From positions 94,778,756-94,842,755 of the forward strand of contig CM060731.1 in assembly GCA_030704615.1 (NCBI GenBank): a stretch of 64,000 nt of DNA. The letters are read 5' to 3'. Positions 25,031 through 35,597 of this stretch are shown in pieces. The DNA is from Takakia lepidozioides. Its lineage: Eukaryota > Streptophyta > Takakiopsida > Takakiales > Takakiaceae. The first letter of the stretch is position 1, and the number at the start of each line of letters is the position of its first letter. The notes under the pieces are model-generated. The model was not told the DNA's origin and ran no database searches. It saw nothing but the letters and a program-made list of their open reading frames with translations. The position numbers and the translations under genes were made by a program.

Positions 25031-25232
25031 AGAGAACTGAGTGCGTCAACGCACTCAATTTCTTCATGATCATGATTTCAGGATGATCATCGACGACAGG
25101 TGCGGGTCCGGATTTTCACCCCGGGTACCCGACGGGTTTTGGGGGAAACCCAACCCCCCCCCCCTTGAGAACTGAGTGCGTCAACACACTCAATTTTTTC
25201 ATGATCATGATTTCAGGATGATCATTGACGAA
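25031..25232. repeat. Direct repeat carrying the TGAGTGCG palindrome
   Basis: Two copies about 135 bp apart share GAACTGAGTGCGTCAAC, ACTCAATTT and CATGATCATGATTTCAGGAT. Each contains the palindrome TGAGTGCGTCAACGCACTCA (25038-25057, perfect: 8-bp arms, TCAA loop) or its one-mismatch version (25173-25192). The second copy runs into the MULE fragment. Confidence 0.8.
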
Positions 25233-25740
25233 TTGGAGATGGGCAAGTTGGAGGACGCTAGCTTTCGTCTGCACCGATCTGTGGCGTCGACTCTTGGTGG
25301 CCTTGCTGCTATGGTGCCTCCTCCAGACGATACTTCGCATCCCACAAGAAGGAATGGCAAAACAGTGCATCGGGTGGCTTCGGGGCCTGATCACGATGCG
25401 AAGGTGGAATCGGCCAGACTACTTCAGGCTCGGGTAACAGGAACTATGGAAGTACCTTCACCTGGGTATGGACGGGTTTATACTTCACATCTGGGTCTGT
25501 TTTGCATGACAGGGCCTATCAGGTGACGGTGGGAAATTTTTCGGGGTGTACCTGTCCCGACTTCGTGTGCATGCGTGAGGAAGCTCTAGGAAAGAGAGAG
25601 AAATGGGTTCCCTGCAAGCATCTTTACTACATCTTTTTGCGCAGGATGTATTTTGATCCCAAAAGAGACCAAATCATTCACCAGGCGACCCTAGGTCCTG
25701 GTGAGGTACGGACCAGTGTTGTGCGGTTCTTGCCATATTG
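25233..25740 (+). pseudogene. MULE/SWIM transposase relic, copy 3
   Basis: Two overlapping frames give KLEDASFRLHRSVAST, RRNGKTVHRVASGPDHDAKV and ESARLLQARVTGTMEVPSP, then VTVGNFSGCTCPDFVCMREE and KWVPCKHLYYIFL, DQIIHQATLG. The SWIM zinc ligands are all present. One frameshift near 25500 separates the parts. It ends where the hAT terminal region begins. Confidence 0.75.
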
Positions 25741-25930
25741 AAGGAACCGCCGGTTCCGGTTCCTTGATAGATTTAAAGAGGCGGTTCCGGTTCCGGATCC
25801 GGTTCTTTTTTATGAAGCGGTTCCGGTTCCGGTTCCGGTTCCAAAATTCATGAGCAGATGCTGGTTCCGGTTCCGGGTATTTTTTGGGAAGGATCCGCCG
25901 GTTCCGGTTTCCGGTTCCGGTTTTGTATTT
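25715..25930. repeat. hAT terminus with GGTTCC subterminal repeats
   Basis: Starts CAGTGTTGTGCGGTTCTTGC, a hAT-like end, and continues with about a dozen GGTTCC or CGGTTCCGGTTCCGG motifs to 25920. Clustered subterminal motifs of this kind are transposase-binding sites in known hAT elements. The complementary form GGAACCGGAACCAGAACC at 32121-32138 would be the other end. Confidence 0.6.
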
Positions 25931-26139
25931 TTTGAATTTATATATATATAATTTTCTTATCTTTTTTTATAAATCTGAAAATGATTTGTGAATCCCCATT
26001 AGTTATATCTAATATTTTGACCATGTTGAAAAGAAACAACACAACATTCATAAACAAATTTATGAAATAATAATAATCCAAAGTAACCAAGTGTAAATCA
26101 ATGTGTGTAGAGTAGTGTACTATAGAGTACACAAAGAAA

Positions 26140-28482
26140 TCATTCTATCTCAAACAATTTGGCCTCTGCAATCAACTCCTCGTTGTCATCTAAGAAGACT
26201 TCCTCACTGTTCAAAAATTCGCTCATGGAAGAGCTCATGCAACCAACACGAGCATCATTCGGCCAATTCTTGACAATGCTCACAATCATATCAAGGTTCT
26301 GAACACCTAACTTGCAACGTCGCAAGTTTGTAATAACACCTGCAATGCTAAAAACCCTCTCACATTCAATCTGAGACCCAACAATGCCCAACAGGAGATG
26401 TGCCAAATACCCCACATATGGAAATACAGATTCGTGCTCCTTCCACCATTTCAAATGAGCACTGCACTCAGTGTCAGTGACTTTTTGCCTTCGGAAATGC
26501 GCAAGCTGATCTCTCACCACCGTCAATGCCATATCCTCACATGGCTCCTCCAAACCAAACAATGACATGTCATCCTGAGTGGAATCTGGCTCCGGCTGGG
26601 CCGTAGTATCCGGGTGAAGGATCTTGAAACATTTGACCAAAAGAGGCTCCAACACCAAGGTGTCATATTGCCGAACAATGATATGTCCTTGTTCTCTGCC
26701 CATATATTGTGTCACCAAGGACAATCCCTTGAAACGCGGATCAAGCATCAACACCAACATATTGTGGGCTTTCAATGGTTGAACTCCTTCCAAAAATGAA
26801 AGAAATGGCCCCAATACATGCACCACCTCCTGAGCCATCCGCCATTCTAACAATTGCAACTCTGCATCAAAATCGCCAATGCAATAATCCACTGTACCCA
26901 ACCTTCGAACATTCTCTGCTCGCATGCGTACACAAGTTGTAATTGCTGCAGCAAGAGCATCAGACAACAGCCAGTATCTGCCTGACTGGTTCATAACACA
27001 CTCATGAACCACAGGTCCAAGAACCGTGGAAATAGACTTTGCAATTGCCCACACTTGTGGGCTTGGTATGCGAGATTGCAAAGATAGTGAAGCATGCCTA
27101 GAATAACAAGTAATGATGGCTTGCCGAAATTCCAAAGTTTCTTGAAAGATGATCACTTTCGAGCAAACCTGGTTTTCACTGGAGTCTTCAGCTTGCGAGG
27201 ATGAATGCCACTATCAACACATGCTGCATTCCATTCTCGCCTTCCTTTTCCACTCTTCTTGGTCCAAGTGATGGTCTTCTGTAACTCTGATTGAGCATCC
27301 TTTAAAGACACAACCCTCATATCCATGCACACCTTTGCATCAGTCGTGGCATACTGACAACACTTGGACATTGCATGTCCAAAGCAACTTCCCACAAATG
27401 GTGCAGACAGTCCCAATGGGGCACAAGACACGACTGCATTCAAAGCTGCAGTCAAAGTACCCAAATTACCTCCTTCATCTTTGACATAAGCTATGATGCG
27501 CGAATTCAAACCATATTTTGTCAAAAGGTCATTCACTTGTCGTGCCATGGCTGCCCCCGATGTATCAGGTGCCTCAAACATTCCCAATGTCACATGGCAT
27601 GGTTCCCATTGCTCATTAAGAAAGTGCGCTATGATGACAAAAGTATATGTTCCTCCTCTTGACATCCACAAATCAAAACTGACAGTACAAGTTACATAAC
27701 TTGATATCAATGGGGACATGTACAAGTCTTGTGTTTTTGCTACCACTGATGGGAGCGTCTCATTCACAAGTGTGCGTCGAGAGGGGAAAACTAGACGATC
27801 ATTTTGTCTCCCCACTACCCTTCGTAGCCATGGAGATTCGACCAAAGACAATGGCAACAACTCTTTTGCAATGAACAGGACCAAATCCTCGTTGAACCTT
27901 TTCTGTTGTTCATCATCTTTCTTGTATGGAGTTCGACTGCCAAAGAAAGAAGATATGTTCCCTGGGGTAGGGCCAAGCCTCTTCTTCGCAGGTCTACGAG
28001 CATCCGACCCATTTTTTTCCATTTCAATCCACTTACTAAACCAAAGCCCCATGTTTCTGATTCACATGCTTGTGAAGAACAGAGTTTCCATGGTCTTTGT
28101 TGTAAGTCATACATCCTGGCATCTTTTCAAACACAGGAGCAGGATGACAAAACACACACCTCATATATTGCGGGTGTATTGCATCTACTGGACCCGCGTT
28201 GGCAACTGCATAAAATGCCCATGATGAAGCAGTGCGATTGTAAGGTTTCCAAAAATCACGTTGTTTGCTTAGGATGGAAAACTGCTCTTCCTCGGACATT
28301 GAGCTGCTTGAATATTGTGATATTGTGGAAGACCCACCGACCGCTGAAGTGAGAGGAATTGATGAAGAAGACGATGCACATAGCGTAGGGCAAGCTTCCA
28401 TAGCTCCCGCATTGTTGACATTGGTGTCATGAACAACACCTCTCTCCAGTTCTTCAAAGATATTGGGCTCCATGTGATGCAA
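26140..28482 (-). pseudogene. hAT transposase, two frameshifts
   Basis: Three adjoining frames encode one hAT transposase. 28482-28036 has a serine-rich N-terminus and a BED-type zinc finger (CVFC...HKHVNQKH). 28052-27153 has the RNase H-like core with VSFDLWMSRGGTYTFVIIAH (first Asp) and IAYVKDEGGNLGTL (second Asp). 27156-26140 ends with the hATC dimerisation domain: LKWWKEHESVFPYVGYLAH, then GSQIECERVFSIAG. One extra base near 28040 and one missing base near 27155 break the frame. Everything else reads through, so the damage is light. Total length of about 780 codons is normal for the family. It is not obviously the source of the 788-bp element, whose termini differ. Confidence 0.88.
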
Positions 28483-29904
28483 ATGGCTGGATACACTCCC
28501 TGAATCAAATTATTCTCAATCCAAGCTCTTGAGTGGCACAAGCACTCATACATTCAAAGTAGAACACATATATATAAATGTAAAATAGGTCATTTCAGTC
28601 ATTCAGCCCCTTTAGACACCATGACAGATCCTCAAATGTGGAAATTCAGTTTTCAGGTGTCATGAGTGGCAATCAAATGCACACTACGTAGACCTCTTTC
28701 AGATTTCCTAATGCTATCATAAGCCATTGGCAACAGTAGACCAGCCAAGAGAGCATGTACATTGCATATTTTCAGATCTCCTAATGCTAACACAAGGCAT
28801 TGGCTACAGTAAGAAAGGAAAAAGAGAGAGAGAGGGAGGGCTAAAGGCCCTAGCAGAAGCTTCTCGGCTGCACAATTTTGCCATGAAAGGACCAAAAAAA
28901 ATAAAAAATGAGGGGTAACCTCCACGGAGGTTGTGCTGACTGCACTGCTCCCTCCCCCGTACTCGTACCCAGCTGCTCCCCCTGCGCTGGTGTGCTGCTC
29001 CCTCCCCCGCATTGATGCTCGCGCTGCTACAGTAGGAGGAGGTGAGAGACGATACAACGTGGGAAAAAAAACAAAAACAAAACCATGTTGCCTACGCTGC
29101 TATCTCCCCCTCCTGCGCTGGTTTGGCCTCCCCAATGGGCTGAGGCGATGCTCCCCTTCCCGCGCTGATGTTGGAATTCCATCTCAGTGCCAGAGATCCA
29201 CTTCATCCCTACATCTGCTCTGCCCCTCTCGGGCCTTTTGAATGTTACATGGGCGTTCCCGAGGACGGGCATTTCGGGGACTTGGTTTCAGAGACCAATT
29301 CCTTGACCATTATAAACTTATGCTCATTCTCCACCCTCCTGCTCTGTCCAAACTACAAGCAGGCTATTTACCTACGAATATCCAGAATCAGTTGTCTGCC
29401 CTACAAGTCTACATGTCTGCAAAAGGTGTGAAACAAAGAGATGTTGCAAAAGTCTCGTTGAAATGACAAAGAGAAATCAAACACTGGATCTAAATTGCAC
29501 AAACAAAGCATATCTTGACCGTCTTCCTCAACCCAGTATCATCAGGGACCTGCAAACTGCAATCTGCAAACCAATTAGAGCTTTAAAAAGCTTTACAGAA
29601 TGCCCAACAACTTTTCCTCCACACCAGTCTGATCATACTTACTTTTCGCTGCCCTAGATGTGGGGCAAAGTTGAACACTGTAACTGCACTCAGGTGCGCG
29701 CCAAGTAGCACTCAATGTACAAACATCTAAGCGGAGCCTCATTAGTCTGTCACTCCACCCCTAGACCCGCTCTCTCCCCTTTCTTCAACCGTCTGTTCGC
29801 AGGGAAACTACAGCCACATGTGTCACATTTGTTGCAGGCTAGACATGAAGAGGACCAGTGATGTAAGCAACCTATATTGCAGCCAACCCCCGACCGAACA
29901 CTCA
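28483..29904. other. Probable hAT 5' region and unassigned sequence
   Basis: Upstream of the transposase start. The CG-rich part at 28940-29075 (CTCCCTCCCCCGCATTGATG, GCTCGCGCTGCTACAGTAGG, GTGAGAGACGA then an A-rich run) recurs at 32000-32110 in the same orientation. I see no gene. Confidence 0.4.
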
Positions 29905-31260
29905 ATTGTAGTGCCTTGCTCTATCAATTGCGTTGTTGCCGCTGTTGTTTCCAGTTGACCATCCACCCACATTGTCCCACCATTGACTGGGGTCAGAAAA
30001 GTGTCTCATTCCAAAGCTTCTCTTCATCTCTATTATCTGTTTTTGTGTACTTTCCTGCTGCCACCTCGGCAGTAACTTGCAAAGTCACTCCAAACCACCA
30101 CAGATCATCCCAACAAGCTAATGAGTCTGATGAAAGGGCAAAACAGGCTGAAATAGGTCGAAGAAGAAGGTGCCCTCACCACAAATGTGTTGAAGAAGGT
30201 ACCTTCATCAGTAATGCCTTGCTCTATCAATTGTGCTACTGCCGCTGTTGTTTCCAGTTGACCATCCACCCACATTGTCCCACCATTGACTGGGGTCAGA
30301 AAAGTGTCTCATTCCAAAGCTTATCTTCATCTCTGTTATCTGGTTTTGTGTACTTTCCTGCTGCCACCTCGGCAGTAACTTGCAAAGTCACTCCAAACCA
30401 CCACAGATCATCCCAACGAGCTAACTTACAGAATTCAATATACAAATTCAGGGCTGAGCCTGATGAGAGGGCAAAAGAGGCTGAAACAGGTCGAAGAAGA
30501 AGGCTGAAATGTGTTGAAGACGGTACCTTCATTAGCAGTGCCTTGTTCAAATTGCACTGCTACCGCTGCTGTTTCAGTTGACCATCTACCCACATTGTCC
30601 CACCATTGACAAGGGTCAGAAAAGTGTTCATTCCAAACTTCTCTTTATCTCTGTTATTAGTTTTTGGGTACTTTCTGGCTGCCACATTGGCAATAACTTG
30701 CAAAGTCACTCCAAACCACCACATATCCACCCAACGAGCCAACTTACAGAATTCAATATGCAAATTCATGGCTGAGCCTGATGAGAGGGCAAAACACACT
30801 GAAAGAGGTCAAAGAAAATGGTACCATCAGGCTGAAATGTGTTGAAGAAGGTACCTTCATTAGCCGTGCCTTGTGGTGTCAATTGCGTTGCTACCGCTGC
30901 TATTCCAGTTGACCATCTACCCACATTGTCCCACCATTGACAAAGGTCAGAATAGTGTTCATTCCAAAGCTTCTCTTTATCTCTGTTATCAGTTTTTGGG
31001 TACTTTCCGGCTGCCACATTGGCAATATCTTGCAAAGTCACTCCAAACCACCACATATCCCCACCCAACGAGCCAACTTACAGAATTCGATATGCAAATT
31101 CATGGCTGAGCCTGATGAGAGGGCAAAACACACTGAAACAGGTCAAAGAAATGGTACCATCAGGCTGAAATGTGTTGAAGAAGGTACCTTCATTAGACGT
31201 GCCTTGTGGTGTCAATTGCGCTGTTGCCGCTGCTGTTTCCAGTTGAGCATCTACCCAGGC
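29905..31260. repeat. Tandem array of ~325-bp units, 4+ copies
   Basis: The marker GCCTTG recurs at 29912, 30216, 30540, 30868 and 31201, giving spacings of 304, 324, 328 and 333 bp. Each unit contains GTTGACCATC, CACATTGTCCCACCATTGAC, TCCAAAGCTTCTC, CAAAGTCACTCCAAACCACC, GCTGAGCCTGATGAGAG and AAATGTGTTGAAGA. Open frames run across the units on both strands but stop in different places, so I read them as non-coding or as a decayed peptide repeat. Dispersed copies lie at 9000 and 10850. Confidence 0.88.
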
Positions 31261-31999
31261 AGATTTCTTGTAGGTATTGATCCACAGGGAATTAGACGTA
31301 ATCTTGTGTGTGAAATTCCGCCCTCTTAGATGAATCTGGACCTCTATCCCTGGTCTTCAGCTGTGCCTGGGTGCCTCACCACATTGTCCTTGACCTTCTG
31401 TCATGACCCATGGAGATTGACTGATCATCAACCCAAGAGGACCTCTTGTGTGTGCTTACTTGTGTCTGTAGTCAGGTAATGCGGATTGGTCAGTGAGAAC
31501 CACCACGGTGCAGCTGAGCGGCAGAGATTGAAACACGGCCTGCTAAGAACTCCCCCGTTACCCTAGTGAACCTGCTAAGCAAAAGGGGGGAGAGAGAGAG
31601 GTGCAGAAAAGGAACAGCAAGAGGCCCAGGCAGTCCAAAAACAACCTGGAACTAAGCAAGGAGAGAGGGGGCCTTTATGCAAGGTAAGGAAGATGGACAC
31701 TGAAGCAGCATTCTAAAGCGTAAATCGTGGAGAATCGAAGCTGCGAAGGAGGTGAGGCCTCGAAGCAGAGCCGCAGGTATTAAAATCAGAACTTGAGCTG
31801 AGTTCTCGACCATGTCAACTCCATCCATTCAATCATGCGGGCCGCTCGGATCCTCTGCCAGCTGATGCCATTCTTTCACAATCCAACACCCTGCAAACCT
31901 ACCTATGTCTTCTTCCTCACTCTCATTCTTCCTCCCTTCTACAAATGCTCCATGCCTTCCTCTATAACACCTAGTCCAACTCTTGTAACGTATCCCTCC
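31261..31999. other. No gene recognised
   Basis: Includes CTCACCACATTGTCCTTGAC at 31376, a leftover of the array family, and an AG-rich stretch near 31588. Nothing else is supported. Confidence 0.35.
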
Positions 32000-32081
32000 C
32001 CCACGCTGCTCCCCTGTAACCAAACCCTCCCCCGCGCTGAAGTCGCGCTACTGCAGCAGATCGCGCGTGAGAGACGACAGG

Positions 32082-32112
<31 letters not shown>

Positions 32113-32140
32113 CTAGTGCGGGAACCGGAACCAGAACCGC
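32000..32140. repeat. Duplicate of the 28940-29075 block, poly-A and hAT end
   Basis: A CCTCCCCCGCGCTGAAGTCG-type block and GTGAGAGACGAC are followed by about 29 A (32082-32110). GGAACCGGAACCAGAACCGC follows at 32121, the inverted form of the GGTTCC motif at 25741-25930. It ends exactly where the gypsy LTR fragment begins at 32141; the expected terminal ACAACACTG is missing. Confidence 0.5.
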
Positions 32141-32331
32141 ATACACGGTAAGGTAAATTGATAACATGAAGGCAGGAAGGAATACAAATAGGAAGCACAA
32201 CCACGATTCACTAGTTGCAGATCATGACTGATTGTTCTGAGCGGGCTGAGTGCTTAGAGATATCCAACTCTTCTATTTAGGAGTTTCCACCTCGGATAGC
32301 GAAGGGATGGGTGAGTAAAAGCCGCTCGACA
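32141..32331 (+). repeat. 3' part of the gypsy LTR, solo fragment
   Basis: 191 bp align without gaps to 54530-54720, from ATACACGGTAAGGTAAATTG to the LTR end CTCGACA, with few differences. The primer-binding site that follows the LTR at 54721 is absent here. Confidence 0.8.
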
Positions 32332-35205
32332 CAAGTAGGGGATCTTTTCCAAGAAACGAGTTTTTTCAGGAACCAAGGATTCACTTGCACCAAAGCCGAG
32401 TATCCAGGGTTGAGGGAAATTGGCCAGGTACTAAATATTATGTTTACTTGTAAGGCAAAAACGGGTAACACGAGAAATGCGGGAGGATCCCCAGAGAGAA
32501 ACACGGGAGACGAAGCACGTAGGGTTTTTGGGGGCTCAAGGATGCAATGAAGTCGCGATTTTTCATTCAAACATAGATTGAGTACCAAATGAATGACGAG
32601 TTGGCAGAGGGATGAAATGTGAGAGAATGATCGATTTATCATTGCTGGGATGAAACCGCGGAAATAAAGGAGATGCAGCAGTAATTTAGGAACAGGGTGA
32701 CCATATTAAATATTAGCAAGTGGCATGCACCTAAAAGGGTGGTTGAGAAACAAAACACGTAGGTATAGTATGTTTTTAGAAGTTGATGGGCATGTGGCAC
32801 AGAGGGGGATAAGACCCGGTGGCCGCCATACTTGATGTCCAAAAGCTATAGGGTCTTAAATATTGTTGGCTTGCTACTAAATAATCACGTGAAGGAGGCG
32901 GCGGGATAAGGTGGAGTTAGGGATCAGCCCAAGTATAAGATTAGTGGAGACCGGATGGCCATCTCTCTCCTTTTGTTCTAGTTTTCGGCTCTGAAGTAAA
33001 GACTGAGTTCACCGTGATGAAGTGTGGGGGCATGTGAATCATTTTAGATTTGAAGTAGGAATGTAGCAACTAACATTGAGGCGATGGTCATGTTTAGCTA
33101 GCATCAGAATGGATGATAAGGACCATTGAGAATAGGATCCAGCATGCGAGTTGTATTCACGTAGAATGCAGCTTGAGCGATTCCACTAACATGTCGGGAA
33201 GATTAGAAATAGAGGTTGATCACGGGAAGTAGAGGGCAAGTCGTCCACCAGATTGTCTGCTTAACCATGTAAGATCAAGTTATTAGCATTGAAGCAAAGC
33301 ATGATCGCACCTGAAGTATGAAGTAAGCAGCACTGCAGTGTCATATGCGAACAATAAATGATGCAAATACATAGGCAGAAGAAGTAAGGGGAAGGATCAA
33401 AGGAATGCGACCACCTACCTGGGATGATAGTTAAGAAAAATAGTTAGCATGTTACTTCAAAACAAGAAGTCAAATAATCCATTTAGACCAGGTTTTCTCT
33501 TCCGCTGCAATCTGGGATAGATGGAGTACTAATGGGTTGTACTGGCATGGGCCTAGGACCTTTATTTTTACTTACATGCCATGAAACAGAACCAACAATA
33601 TCTTAGCAGATCTTTTACGGAGGAGGTTTTGAAAGACTTGAGAGGAGAGGATGTAGCTTGGGCAAAGATGATGCATAGTGGTCTGGTGGAGGAGATGAAA
33701 CGATTACAGACTACTGCTGCCAAGTCCCCAATCATTGTGTCTGGCCCAATTATTGCACAGATTATCTTTGATTCTTGCTTGCTTGATGCACAAGAACGCA
33801 AGGTAATGGGGGTGTTTGAGGCAGCCACAACTGCAGTTGAGGAACAAGGCTCTTCACAAGGTGAAGGAAGATTAGAGAGACAGCACCACTCCAAGCGACA
33901 GAGGAGGGAAGCAACTTTAATGGCGGATCCACTTGCCACAAGGAATCCATACGATGATGGTTCCATAGCTCCTGCACAAGATGGGATGCAGCAGCACAAT
34001 GAGTTGTTATTACTGGAAGCACGGCCATTAGAGAGGGAGACAGAAGTCACTTCAGCACCACGGCCAGCACAGCAAGCTGACCAAGTTGCCCCAGTGGTAA
34101 CTCAGACTGGACTTGCTGTTACACCGGAGCCTTTTACTGTGGAGAGGGAAGGATTGGACATCCCCACAGAGCAAGTAGTGGCAGAAATTGAGAAGGGCAA
34201 TCTTCTCTATGAAAACTCTGGTATGGTCGGAGACCCCATGGTACCAAAGGTCTGTCAGCCCAAGGAAATCCCTGATGTGCACGTTGTGCCCAAACCTGTG
34301 ACAGAGGTTGAAGGAGTAAAGGGCAAGGGTACTGCAGCACCTGTGGAAGATGAGGTTGCTCAGGAACAAGATCTTGTGGGATCATGGCCTGATTGGTTTG
34401 TGAAACATCAAACTGTTGAGAATCAGGAAGAGCAGCAGCAGGTTTTCCATAAGGACCCACAACAGGCCATGGTTATGAGTTCCATAAGCAGGACTCTCAA
34501 CCTGTTGGGCACCTATTTCAAGACTCATATTCCTTCCACTCAGTTGGCAGCATTGCGGGAGGAGCTCAAGCAAGAGCTTGAGGCAAGAATTGTCACTGAG
34601 TGTGCAAACAAGGTGGAAGTGGAGGCCAACCTAAAGTTGTAGAACGAGTTGGAGGACACTAAAGCTGCCCTATAGCTTGCGAAGAAGAACTTAATTGGGG
34701 CGAGTCTTGAGCAGGAGAAGTTGCATGAAGTGCATAAGCAGCAGCTATACCAAATGCAGGTTCAGCATGAAGACAAGTTGCATGAAGTGAAGTTGCTTCA
34801 TACGGAATTGGAAGCAGTCAATCAGAGAGTTCTCATACAGTGTGCCACACTAACGACTAATTTGGAGATGGCTGCAATGGAGGTCAAGAAGCAAGCTGAG
34901 CGATGTATAACGGTGGAGACAGATGTAATGGAACATGGGAAACTCATTGCTGACATGAAGAATACTTTCTGTCGCAATGAGGATACCATTCAGCAGCTGC
35001 ACCAGGTCGATGCCCAGAAAAACAGGTACATCTTTGAGTTGTAGCAAACAATCACAGTACGGGAGAATGAACTTTCTGTGAGTGAAAGGGCCTGGAAAGA
35101 AGCCAATAATCTGTCAGCTGCCTATGCAGCTCTGGTTGAGCCTCATGCAAAATGCATGGAGACTTTACAACAACTGTTGGAAACATACAGGCTCAAAAAG
35201 CAGCG
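32332..35205 (+). pseudogene. Gypsy 3' ORF, rearranged third copy
   Basis: Starts in the middle of the 3' ORF, directly after the LTR end (DLFQETSFFRNQGFTCTKAE, equivalent to 62715 onward). It is interrupted at 32444-33576 and resumes as MKQNQQYLSRSFTEEVLKDL at 33581. The frame is open to 34642, then continues with in-frame stops at 34640, 34672 and 35042. It contains proline- and glutamate-rich linkers, then a coiled coil (SSISRTLNLLGTYFKTH, ALREELKQELEAR and heptads to about 35190). The part after 34740 shows what the intact ORF at 61621 probably encodes beyond the window. Confidence 0.75.
32444..33576. other. 1.13-kb insertion in the 3' ORF, unidentified
   Basis: This segment separates codons that are adjacent at 62821-62826 (NIMF here against NVLFAMKQNQ). 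It begins ACTTGTAAGGC and ends CTTACAT. The TGTAAG...CTTACA inversion is short, and I find no target duplication or coding sequence. It may be an element or a rearrangement. Confidence 0.5.
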
Positions 35206-35345
35206 TAGCTACGGCGTGAGCCCAGCCCCGTGAGCCTGGGAGCTGAGCTCACGTTGTAGCTGCAAAGCGTGAGTGGCACAAATTTGCTGGAGAAGCAGGT
35301 CCTATAGACGAGGATTGCAGGAAGAGGACCTATTACCGTGGACAA
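35206..35345 (+). repeat. Dispersed GTGAGCC/GAAGCAGG repeat, copy 3
   Basis: Reads GGCGTGAGCCCAGCCCCGTG, GCAAAGCGTGAG, GGAGAAGCAGGTCCTATAGA and AGAGGACCTATTACCGTGGA. These blocks are shared with 13850, 22765-23135 and 43855. It terminates the gypsy 3' ORF copy. Confidence 0.7.
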
Positions 35346-35597
35346 AACAAAGGGGGCCACCATGCACCATGTCTGCAATGCCTGCACAAAAAGAGGAATA
35401 TGAAAATATGGCAGATTTGAGCTCAAAATGATTGACACACTTTATTTCAATTCACAGATAGACGCTTATAATGAATGGCATGTGCATTTGCATTTGCCCT
35501 GGTTCTGTGAACGAAATGTATATGTTTGTCCTAAATGCAAAGTCTTCACACGATAACCTGGAAACCGGCATGGGAAGCGGGCATGGCTCGTATGTGT
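35346..35597. other. No gene recognised
   Basis: Short spacer 3' of the MULE transposase frame. Confidence 0.35.

Noticed and set aside
29877-30581. 234-codon plus-strand frame in the ~325-bp array
   Set aside because: It is built from repeated units and breaks at different places in each unit; no family recognised.
32444-33576. Intron in the 3' ORF
   Set aside because: GTAAG lies near the left edge, but there is no AG at the right edge, and the other copies lack any such gap.
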